Position numbers and translations under genes: made by a program
Notes under the pieces: model-generated
The model's database searches: none
Seen by the model: only the letters and a program-made list of their open reading frames with translations
What the model was told of the DNA's origin: nothing
Assembly (NCBI RefSeq): GCF_011386835.1
Contig: NC_088791.1
Coordinates: 52,967,498-53,031,497, forward strand
Length of the DNA stretch: 64,000 nucleotides
Direction of reading: 5' to 3'
Origin: Chrysemys picta bellii
Taxonomy: Eukaryota > Chordata > Testudines > Emydidae
In this document: piece after piece, positions 55,389 through 64,000 of the stretch
Layout: each line of letters opens with the position of its first letter
Position numbering within the stretch: position 1 is the stretch's first letter

Positions 55389-58300
55389 GATTGGAAAAAA
55401 ATCAATTATTTGCTCAGTTTTAACTGAATCTCAGGCTGCTGTCTTAACCACAAAGCTGTCGACCCTTTCCATTACTTCTTTTAGTTAAAAAAAAAGCCCA
55501 TATTTTCTGAAGTTAAATTTAGCCTTTCATTCTTAATTTGATTTGTGAATATACAACAAAATACAGTATCCAAACCAGGTCTAAAAGAATAGCAGAACTT
55601 TCAGCACTGGTAACATCCATTATATTTTTCACAAATAAAGCTTTTCATAACTGATACGTTCCTTCATTATCATACCCGTTAGTAATTAATTTTAATCACA
55701 GAGAAACAGATTCGCTTACCTAAAAAGCAAAATATTCATAACGTAATGCAGGGTTTTATTTGCTGGTCACTACACACTCAAAAATAGGTCCATTTTTGTG
55801 GAAAGTTCTGCTCTGGGGCTCATGTTGTTCAAGTGAAACAATTCTTTATTCCAAATAAAAATGGACTCTTATGCCGATGGGCTTCGGAATTAAAAAAAAA
55901 TCATTAAAAAATCATTAAAAAAAACCCTTTCATTTTTGTATGTTTTTAATGTAAAAACATTGTTGCAAACTGGGAACAAAACAAAATTAGAGGAGTCATA
56001 GAATAAGAAATGAAGCAGTGGCCACTCTCATGAGAATGAAAACACGAAAATCGTGGGCCATACTCTCAGATTGGGTAAATCATCATAGCTCAGTTTACAG
56101 CAGGTCAGGATCTGGTCGTGTGCATATTGCACAGCTCTACTCATACCACAACACCAAAGCACATATTCCCTTCCCATCTAAGAGCTCCTTTGACTGTCAA
56201 TATTCCCAGTGGTCTTTCAGTAGCCGTTGCTCTGGTAAGTACAAAAACTAATATTCCTTCTTTTATATAAGCTCTTCAAGCTACTGGAATATCCATTTTC
56301 TCATGTCTAGCAGCATCACTATTTACATCCACTTTTTTTCATTTCCCCAGTCTTCCTGCACAAAGTTTCCAGACCGCAATCAGGAAATACTTTCTCCACT
56401 ACTATACCTTAACCCTTTGCCAGTCCCTATACTCATTCCCAATTTCCCATGACATACCAATGTGCCCTATTATCATAATCACATGGCCCCTTTCACATAA
56501 TGGCACTTAGCAAGCACTTTACACTAGTTTTAATATGCAGACAAGTATTCCAAACTGCAGTATATGCTGCATTCAGATTGCTGAATGCACCAGGGGACTT
56601 CCAATATGAAGTGTGCATAATCCAAATACAAAGTGACAGTACAAAAAATGGTCATGGAAGCCTAATTAGCGAACAAATTAGGTATTGTCAAGACAGTTAC
56701 TATTAAAATGAATATTTCAATAATATTCTCTTTTTCTACAATTCAAATTCAAACCCATAAATAACTAAAATTAGCATATTGTTCTTTTCATGCTGGTCAT
56801 TGGAATTCTCTAGTCTTGCCTAAGTGAATACAAAAGCTAGAGAGTTGTTACTCTCTTCCTTTAAGTTATTGGAACTGTTGTGCTTTGCATCAGGTCAGTC
56901 AATAAGGGGATGAAGGAGTCAACTCAAGGATCACAGAAGTATAAAACAATTGGCCAAATTCCAGTCTCATTTCCACTGGCGTAAACCCTGCGTAATGCCA
57001 TCAAGTTCAGTGGAGTTGCTTGGGATTTTCACTGGTGTAACTGATCGGAATTGGGCCCCTTAGCTTTCTGACATATTTTCTAGCCTCTTTATTAAGTATT
57101 TCTAATTATATTCTTTTGTAAACAACATTTAGCCATGTGGAAAATCACAGCTTAAGAAGGGAAACTAGAAGAGAATAAATAATATTTAATTCTAGCACAC
57201 TATTCTAAACAGTATTGTGTAGAAACAAGAGATAATGGACAGTGGGGGAATAGGTTCCAGGCATTTCCAGTTGTTCCTCACCTTCGTACTTATCCTTTTC
57301 TGTTAAATATATTTATAACCTTTTCACATGAAGACAATAGATTCCTGTTAAGTGGCATTTTTAGACCAAATTCTCCAGGTGACCTCCTTCCTGCTTGTCT
57401 AAAATGTTGCAATAAGTACAGAGATGTTAACCGGCTTTGCTAAGATCAATATATAAATTGCCACATCAAAGAAATGAAGATTCATATAGACTACTATCAA
57501 TAATCAGGAATACACATACTATTTGGACAGGGGTATATAGCATGTGTTATTTTCAATGTCCAGGTGAGATCCTGGCAATTGTATGATGCTTCAGGTTCAA
57601 TAAACAACCTTGACATTCAAGAAACAGTTTGGAGGACATTTTATGCTATTAGATAGAACAGTTGGAAATCCGCTATATTAAAACAACATTAAGAGTGAGA
57701 AATCAAGCACACAAAAGAAGCCAGCAAATTCAAATACTTCCACTATTGGTGTAAGTGCATTAACTCAGCCACAATGCACATTTTAGATAGTGCATGGTAT
57801 TTGCTAATCAACAATAGCAGGCCAGATTCACTTGGAATCTACACTGCCTTCCACCTGGATAGCCGTACTGTAGTGACCCTGACAGGGGCAAGTCCTGTAT
57901 TGGGGGACGTATGTGTTGAAAGGTGAGACTCAGAATGACTTTGGTTAAGGATGCAGAATCAGGCACTCAGCAATTCAGTAATAATAATAAAAAAATTGTA
58001 GGCTGTAATTTTTGTAGCATAACAAAGGATATTTTTCAAACAGGAACCGATACAACTTAGTCAATAGATCTTTAAAGCAGTCTGGAAACAACTAGTAGAT
58101 CAGAGCCTCTGTAATGTACAAAGACAGAAAATTCAATACAAGAGTTGTGCAATCTTCCTGCCTCCAAAGACAAGCTGTCTTAAAGTTCTTGATCTAAGAT
58201 ATGGGGCAGCTAACAATCTTCCATCTGAGGAGCCCAAAGAGAAGTGGGGTTCATACAGAATAAGTAATTCTGTTAGATTACTGGGGCAAAGACAATGTCA

Positions 58301-58394
58301 TACATCAGAACAAACAATTCAAGTTTAAATACCAATATGCTGTCTGACAGGATGTCAGTTTACTGATTTTAAAAACAAAGGTATAAAACCTCAT
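55389..58394. other. No gene; hairpin repeat inside
   Basis: AT-rich; (TCATTAAAAAA)2 near 55900. Small frames at 56018 and 56500 lack domains. The hairpin at 56952 is listed separately. Confidence 0.4.
56952..57058. repeat. Short hairpin repeat, GGCCAAATTCC...GGAATTGGGCC
   Basis: The ends GGCCAAATTCCAGTC and GATCGGAATTGGGCC are inverted; the arms 'TTTCCACTGGCGTAAACC' and 'TTTTCACTGGTGTAACTG' lie in direct orientation around 'AAGTTCAGTGGAGTTGC'. A well-preserved member of the dispersed hairpin family. Confidence 0.6.
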
Positions 58395-59885
58395 CACAGA
58401 ATCAAAGAATCATAGGACTGGAAGGGGCCTTGAGAGTTCATCTAGTCCAGTCTCCTGCACTCAAGGCAGAACTAAGTATTATCTAGATCATCCCTGAAAT
58501 GTGTTTGTCCAACCTGCTCTTAAAAAACTCCAATGATGGAGATTCCACAACCTCCCTAGGCAATTTATTCCAGTGCTTAACCACCCTGACAGCTAGGAAG
58601 TTTTTCCTAATGTTCAAACTAAACTGCCCTTGCTACAATTTAAGCCCATTGCTTCTTGTCCTTTCCTCACAGGTTAACAAGAAAAATTTACCTTCCTTGT
58701 CCTTGTAACAACCTTTTATGTATTTGAAAACTGTTATCATGATGACCCCTCAGTCTATTCTTCTACAGACTAAACAAACCCAATTTTTCAATCTTCCCTC
58801 ATAGGTCATGTTTTCTAGATCTTTAATCATTTTTGTTGCTCTTCTCTGGACTTTCTCCAATTTGTCCACATCTTCCCAGAAATGTGATGCCCAGAACTGG
58901 ACACAATACTCCACTTGAGACCCAATCAGATCGGAGTAGAGCGGAAGAATTACTTCTTGTGTCTTGCTCACAACATTCCTGCTAATACATCCCGGAATGA
59001 TGTTTGCTTTTTTTGAAACAGTGTTACACTGTTGACTCATATTTAGCTTGTGATCCACTATGACCCCCAGGCAGTCATTTCCCATCTTGTATGTGTGCAA
59101 CTGATCATTCCTTCCTAAGTGGAGTACTTTGCATTTGTCCTTATTGAATTTCATCCTATTTACTTCAGACCATTTCTCCAGTTTGTCCAGATCATTTTGA
59201 ATTTTTATCTTATCCTTCAAAGTACTTGCAACTGCCAGGTTAGTATCATCTTCAAACTTTATAAATGACTCTCTATGCCATTATCTAAATCATTGATGAA
59301 GATATTGAATAGAACCAGACCCACAATTGATCCCTGTGGGAAGCCTCGATATGCCCTTCCAGCTTGACTGGAACTACTCTCTGAGAATGGTTTTCTAACC
59401 AGTTATGCATCCATCTTATAGTAGTCCATCTAGGTTGTATTTCCCTAGTTCGTTCATGAGAAGGTCATGCGAGACAGTATCAAAAGCCTTACAAAAGTCA
59501 AGATATACCACATTTACCACTTCCCCCCCATCCACAACACTTGTTACTTTGTCAAAGAAGACTATTAAGTTGGTTTGACATAATTTGTTCTTGACAACTC
59601 CATGCTTATTATTTTCTAGGAATTTGCAGATTCATTGCTTAATTATTTGCTCCATTATCTTTCCAGTTACTTGAGATCAAGCTGATAGGTCTGTAATTCC
59701 CTCGGTTGTCCTTATTCCCTTTTTTATAGATAGGCACTATATTTGCCCTTTTCCAGTCCTTTGGAATCTCTCCAGTCTTCCATGACTTTTCAAAGATAAT
59801 CATTAATGGCTCAGATAGCTCCTCAGTCAGTTCCTTGAGTATTCTAGGATGTGTTTCATCAGGCCGTAATGATTTGAAGACATAT
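58395..59885 (-). mobile_element. CR1 LINE on -, 5'-truncated
   Basis: The 3' end is at 58395 with the antisense octamer tail 'CAGAATCAAAGAATCATAGG', then 'GGAAGGGGCCTTGAGAG' and 'CATCTAGTCCAGTCTCCTGC'. The LINE extends 1.5 kb towards 59885, through the ORF2 C-terminus (58750-59220) and the reverse transcriptase region ('ATTGATCCCTGTGGGA', 'CATGCGAGACAGTATCAAAAG', split). Stops and shifts occur outside the longest frame. It stops where the opposite CR1 begins. Confidence 0.88.
58750..59220 (-). pseudogene. CR1 ORF2 C-terminal fragment
   Basis: A 156-codon open stretch. It starts 'MKDKIKIQNDLDKLEKWSEV' and 'MKFNKDKCKVLHLGR', passes 'YKMGNDCLGVIVDHKLNMSQ' and ends with the conserved 'VDKLEKVQRRATKMI' and 'LENMTYEGRL'. 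In CR1 this region follows the reverse transcriptase palm and has a conserved but poorly defined role. About ten residues are missing between 'YKMGND' and 'LGVIVDH' compared with the copy at 59999. The frame ends in the truncated 'CLVCRRID'. Not a host gene. Confidence 0.85.
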
Positions 59886-59939
59886 CATTTGGAGCATGAT
59901 AAAGCTTATCAGCAAAGTTATGATCCATTTAGATTTGGG

Positions 59940-60996
59940 TTTTAAGAGTCACTGGAAACTACTAAACAATGGGTAGTGATCAATGGCTCAATGTCTAGTT
60001 GGCAGCCGGTATCAAGTGGTATGCCCCAGGGTCAGTCGTGGGGCCAGTTTTGTTCAACATCTTCATTAATGATTTGGATAATGGGATGAATTGCACCCTC
60101 AGCAAGTTCGCAGATGACACTAAGCTGGGAGGAGTGGTAGATACACTGGAGGATAGGGATAGGGTCCAGAGTGACCTAGACAAATTGGAGGATTGGGACA
60201 AAAGAAATGTGATGAGGTTCAACAAGGACAAGTACAGAGTTCTGCACTTAGGACAGAAAAATCCCATGCACTGCTACAGGCTGGGGACCGACTGGCTAAG
60301 CAGCAGTTCTGCAGAAAAGGACTTGTGGATTACAGTGGATGAGAAACTGGATATGAGTCAGCAGTGTGCCCTTGTTGCAGCCCACTATGATGTTAGCCTT
60401 CTTGGCATTAGTAGGAGCATTGCCAGCAGATCAAGGAAAGTGATTATTCCCCTCTATTTGGCACTGGTGAGGCCATGTCTGGAGTATTGCATCCAGTTTT
60501 GGGCCCCCCACTACAGAAGGGATGTGGACAAACTGGAGAGAGTCCAGCAGAGGGCAACGCAAATGATTAGGAGGCTGGAGAACATGACTTATGAGGAGAA
60601 GCTGAGGGAAGTGGGCTTATTTAGTCTACAGAAGAGAAAATTGAGAGGGGATTTGATAGCAGCCTTCAACTACCTGAAGGGAGGTTCCAAAGAGGATGGA
60701 GCTTGGCTGTTCTCAATGGTTGGCAGATGATAGAACAAGGAGAAATGGTCTCAAGTTGCAGTGGGGAGGTCTAGGTTGGATATTAGGAAAAACTATTTCA
60801 CTAGGAGGATGGTGAAGCTCTGAAATGGGTTACCTAGGGAGGTGGTGGAATCTCCATCCATAGAGGTTTTTAAGGCCCAGCTTGACAAAGCCCTGGCTGG
60901 GATGATTTAGTTGGAGGTGGTCCTACTTTGAGCAGCGGGCTTAACTAGATGACCTCCTCAGGTCTCTTCCAACCCTAAACTTCTATGATTCTATGA
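59940..60996 (+). mobile_element. CR1 LINE on +, 5'-truncated
   Basis: Begins near 'ACTAAACAATGGGTAGTGAT', holds the palm of the reverse transcriptase and ORF2 C-terminus, then 'GGTGGTGGAATCTCCATCC', 'CTAGATGACCTCCTCAGG' and the terminal octamers 'TTCTATGATTCTATGA' (60981-60996). It is a typical short CR1. It is less changed than its neighbour on -. Confidence 0.9.
59999..60730 (+). pseudogene. CR1 ORF2 fragment: reverse transcriptase palm and C-terminus
   Basis: The frame contains 'SVVGPVLFNIFINDLD', the palm motif 'FADDTK' (60107-60124; aspartates intact, Tyr to Phe is normal in this clade), 'DLDKLEDWDKRNVMRFNKDK', 'VIIPLYLALVRPCLEYCIQF' and 'DKLERVQQRATQMIRRLENM'. CR1 ORF2 would run about 900 codons; this copy keeps the last quarter. 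One G is missing just upstream of 60037 (the family 'VPQGSV' reads 'YAPGSV' in this frame), so the region before it is out of frame. The ATG at 59999 is therefore not a real start. The C-terminus runs into 'GAWLFSMVGR' and a stop in place of the last part. Confidence 0.9.
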
Positions 60997-61299
60997 AAAA
61001 ATGACAATGACATCTGGGGCAGGTTATTATACAAATTCAAGTCTGCAAGGTACAGAGCACACTCAATTTTCAGTTAAGACCAACATTTGTGGATATATTC
61101 TCCACATTGCAGGATCAGGCCTTGAGGCTTTGCTGTTGCTATGGCAGGAATGAATCAGTTCTAGCAACATTTGAGAAATGGAAACAGGCCATGTTTAAAA
61201 TGATATCCTCATCTACTAACGACGAAAAGTTATTTCTAGAAAAACAGATATAAATAAAGAGTTTTTCTCTAACTGATGCTTTCAGCATGAGCAGAGGCC

Positions 61300-61465
61300 T
61301 ATTTTGCCCAGAATTAAAAGAGAACACATTTTTTGAAATTCCATTTTTATCCTGACAAGGGAGAAGTGCCAAAGATTCCATGAAGTCCACTAGAGACTTT
61401 GCTACTGCTGCCAATTTTACATGGAAAGCACTTAGACACTGCAGTGATGAGTAGCAGCATGGACA
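61300..61465 (+). mobile_element. L2-like LINE 3' end fragment
   Basis: 'AGGGAGAAGTGCCAAAGATT', 'CCATGAAGTCCACTAGAGAC' and 'TTTTACATGGAAAGCACTTAG' match the 3' regions at 4330-4400 and 39005-39100. A - frame through it is chance. Confidence 0.5.
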
Positions 61466-61762
61466 TAGTTAAATGTCCAAAAGACAATAGCAGTAAAACC
61501 TGTAGGCCCAATTCATCTTTGCCCTAATGCCCCTTTGCCCAAGGAGCAAGGGGCCCATGGCAAATAACCTAGGATAGACGGCCCTTCTGCCAGGATCAGT
61601 ACATTAGACAGATGAATCATTTGAGACAAATTAACCAATGACTGAGCAGTCACAGGGTGCTGTAGGACCCAAAAGGAATTGCCTTCAGTCAACTCATGAA
61701 TAAAACAGATTTTTCCAAGACAAACGGAACCACTTGAACACACAAGGAGGAAAATGCTGAAC

Positions 61763-61865
61763 CTGATTCTCTTTCACTTGCATGGGTTTTACATTGGTGT
61801 AATTCCACTGATTTAAATGCAATTGTTCCTGGTTTACACTGCTATAAGGGAGACGAGAGTCACGC
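61763..61865. repeat. Short hairpin repeat, CCTGATTCTC...
   Basis: 'AACCTGATTCTCTTTCACTTG', 'GGTTTTACATTGGTGTAATT' and the opposing 'GGTTTACACTGCTATAAGGG' belong to the dispersed hairpin family. Confidence 0.4.
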
Positions 61866-62199
61866 CCAATACAAGTAATGATTCGTAATGATGAATACTA
61901 AACCAATAAGACAGTCCAAACAAGTTTAGCTGCCATGGGATGTAGGCAGATCTGGCTCTAGGCATAAGCAGACTAAGTAATTGCTTACAACCCCAAGCAG
62001 TTCCACCCCCCCCCACCCCATTAATTATTAATATGTGTTTTGTGGGACTAGGGCAAAAATATTTCTGCTTAGGGTCCCCTAATGAGCTAGCACACACTCG
62101 AAGTAGTGGAACTCAATGGTACAAACAAATCACAGGATTCAACAACAGACAGTAAAGACAGATTTTTCTAGTAAATGTTACTGAAATGTCACTTATAGG

Positions 62200-62671
62200 C
62201 ATAGGCACTGAGTTCTGCCGGTGTTGGTGGGTGCTCGACTTCACTCTGCCCCCGGCCCCACCCCAACTCCACCCCTGCCCCGCCCCCTCCTGCCTCTGCC
62301 CCACCCCCATTCCAACCCCTTCCCAACTCTGCCTCCTCCCTGCCCCTATTCGACTCCTTCCCCAAATCCCTGCCTCGGCCCCGCTTCTTCCCCGCCTCCT
62401 CCCCTGAGCGTGCCCGTGTTCCCGCTCCTCCCCCTCCCTCCCAGAGTGTGTTACACCACAAAACAGCTGGTTTTGCAACTGCAAGCGCTGGGAGGTAGGT
62501 GGAGGAGCGGGGACGCGGGCGCGCTCAGGGGAGGAGGTGGAGGCGAGGCGAGGTGAGATGAGGTGAGGTGGGGCGGGGAGGGGAGCTTGGCTGCCGGTGG
62601 GTGCAGAGCACCCACTAATTTTTCCCTGTGGGTGCTCCAGCCCCAGAGCACCCACGGAGTCGGCGCCTATG
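62200..62671. mobile_element. GC-rich 472-bp hAT element with perfect target duplication
   Basis: The ends CATAGGCACTGAGTTC and GAGTCGGCGCCTATG are inverted repeats. The flanks are a perfect 8-bp duplication, CTTATAGG (62192-62199 and 62672-62679). Inside, a C-rich first half faces a G-rich second half and meets at 'GCAACTGCAAGCGCTGGG', so the unit is a long foldback. 'GGGTGCTC' words lie near both ends. All frames are open by composition; nothing is encoded. Confidence 0.9.
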
Positions 62672-63264
62672 CTTATAGGTAGGATCATTCCACATATAAT
62701 CAGATAAAGTGAAGGCAGAAGGGCTAAGCTTGCCTTTAGACACATTTTTATATTTCAAAATTCATCAGTTTGTAACTAAGGCAAGTGTAGTGTAAAATAA
62801 TTGGGAATCTCAGTCGGACAACCAGGTTACTACCATTCTGGAATTCAAAATCCATGTAAAGTACAGGGACACATGACACCCTTGCTGGGGAATAACAACA
62901 TGGAAGGTTAAACCCTGGGGACTGGAACTAAAAGAGTTAAAGTTATATTTGTCCCTGAAATATTTAGGCCAGCACAGAGTGGGAAGAGGTGTGGTGTTGG
63001 TAAAACCCAGCTGGTACAATATATATCAGCTGAGGAGTACAAACAAAAGCAGCTAGACCCCAGCCTATCTCCACAAAAGACCATTCCCTCCACTTTGAGT
63101 CTCTGGCCCAACCTCTCCCCTGGCAGCACAGCTCCCTTTGGCACTCTGGATTCTGTTTCTGCTCCCTATATCAGAGGGATGTCAAATAGGGGATAATACT
63201 AATGCTACTAACTACCTTGCATGAAGACAGTCTGCAGCTAAAATCTGGGAGTGAGCTTAGAAAA

Positions 63265-63400
63265 TTGCAGTGCTATTACTGCCTCAGACACAGGCTTCTC
63301 TGTAACGTTGCACAGGTCACTTAACCACAGTTTTCCCATCTATAAAAACGGGGTTAATATTTACTATAACTCAGAAGGATGTTATGAAGGTTACTTGCAG
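63265..63400 (+). mobile_element. MIR-like SINE fragment
   Basis: 'GTCACTTAACCACAGTTTTC', 'CCCATCTATAAAAACGGGGT' and 'CAGAAGGATGTTATGAAGG' follow the MIR core order. Confidence 0.6.
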
Positions 63401-63839
63401 CATAGCAGGTGCAGCATCAATCACTAAAGTTTAGGTTGCATAATGGTTTCCAGTTTAAGCAAGCATTTTTAGTTGCTTATAATACGTTCAAATGTTGATA
63501 TTTTGATCTAAAATTTTCCAATGTTGTCTCTGCCCAAATGGTTTTGTTTAAGCCAATATATAATTTTTTATGGAAATTTTTGAAATATTTTCTGGTTTGG
63601 GTTTTGTTTTTTAATAATTTCATGCCAAAAGAACCCCGCAATTTTTCTTTAAATAGTAAGTGAGTAGAAGAGGAAAAAAAGGGAGAGAGAGGCTGAAAAC
63701 TGAAAGAAGGTTGGCTGTTAAAAATCAAACCCTTTTTGTTGTATAGTTTTTCATAAAAAAATTAAAATGTCCAAGGTGTGTGTAACAATATATTTGATTA
63801 CCTTGTACATGTGTTTCCACTAAGTGTGTAAAGTTTGCC

Positions 63840-64000
63840 ACTAAGTGCATGTCTTCATTGGGGATCTTTGCAACTCTCTGGTGTAAAAAGTGAGTTGTGC
63901 CACTGCAATTTACCCCAGATAAAAAAGGGTACATTGGCATAGGAGGTGCAAGTCACTTTTTATACCAGTGCATAACATCTACACTAGGGGGTTGCACTGG
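63840..64000. mobile_element. Possible MITE cut by the window end
   Basis: 'CTAAGTGCATGTCTTCATTG' at 63841 and 'CATAACATCTACACTAGGGG' at 63971-63990 look like the paired parts of a TGTCTACAC-type element. The other end lies outside the window, so this is only a suggestion. Confidence 0.3.

Noticed and set aside
58395..60996. One CR1 inserted with a twin-priming inversion
   Set aside because: The two halves encode the same region and are strongly diverged from each other, so two insertions fit better.
61945..62090. Possible further hAT MITE around 'GGCTCTAGGCATAAGC'
   Set aside because: Internal words resemble a turtle hAT family, but I could not pair the ends or find a target duplication.
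62113..62745. A 210-codon frame on - and overlapping frames on +
   Set aside because: It runs through the GC-rich hAT at 62200-62671 and beyond both ends; open by composition.

Overview
The window looks like non-coding nuclear DNA from a vertebrate, most likely a cryptodiran turtle. I find no intact host gene, no convincing host exon, no structural RNA gene and no CRISPR array. The turtle assignment rests on repeat content: a tRNA-derived SINE at 13236-13420 of the tortoise PolIII (Cry) type, several CR1 LINE copies with the ATTCTATG-type 3' end, L2-clade LINE fossils, a Penelope-like element, MIR-like SINEs and many short hAT- and Harbinger-type DNA transposons. All reading frames that look like protein belong to mobile elements and all of them are broken.

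Layout. 1-7.9 kb: unique AT-rich DNA, a CR1 3' end, an L2 remnant (3.8-4.5 kb) and a Penelope-like element with inverted flanking arms (4.8-6.8 kb). 8-16.7 kb: mostly unremarkable sequence with a double-hairpin MITE, a Cry-type SINE and a 124-bp hAT MITE with a perfect 8-bp target duplication. 16716-21921: a full-length 5.2-kb PIF/Harbinger transposon with TAA target duplication, a decayed SANT/Myb-like gene on + and a decayed DDE transposase on -, which converge on back-to-back poly(A) signals. It is itself invaded by a 1.6-kb element that carries two further insertions. 22-31 kb: foldback repeats, tRNA-like repeats, further hAT MITEs and an LTR-like unit split by a hAT. 31842-32953: a solo LTR on - with 5-bp target duplication. 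37.1-41.4 kb: an old L2 on - broken by an opposite-strand L2 and by a 1.4-kb LTR-like insert. 43-50 kb: palindromic MITE, LTR-like pieces, CR1. 51324-51929: a very short two-LTR element with a proline-tRNA-like primer site and a tRNA-like promoter module inside each LTR. 58.4-61 kb: two CR1 copies head to head. 61-64 kb: an L2 3' end, a GC-rich hAT with perfect target duplication and a MIR.

The elements do not form a pathway; what they record is an insertion history. Target duplications and interruptions give relative ages: L2 before the LTR-like insert and the second L2; Harbinger before the 1.6-kb element before its GC-rich hAT; the two-LTR element before its TAGGGTGACC MITE. The most novel candidate is the 606-bp element at 51324-51929, which has the anatomy of a terminal-repeat retrotransposon in miniature (TRIM) with a pol III-like module in its LTR. 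Family names come from recalled motifs and consensus patterns, not from a database search. Boundaries are exact only where a target duplication is stated.
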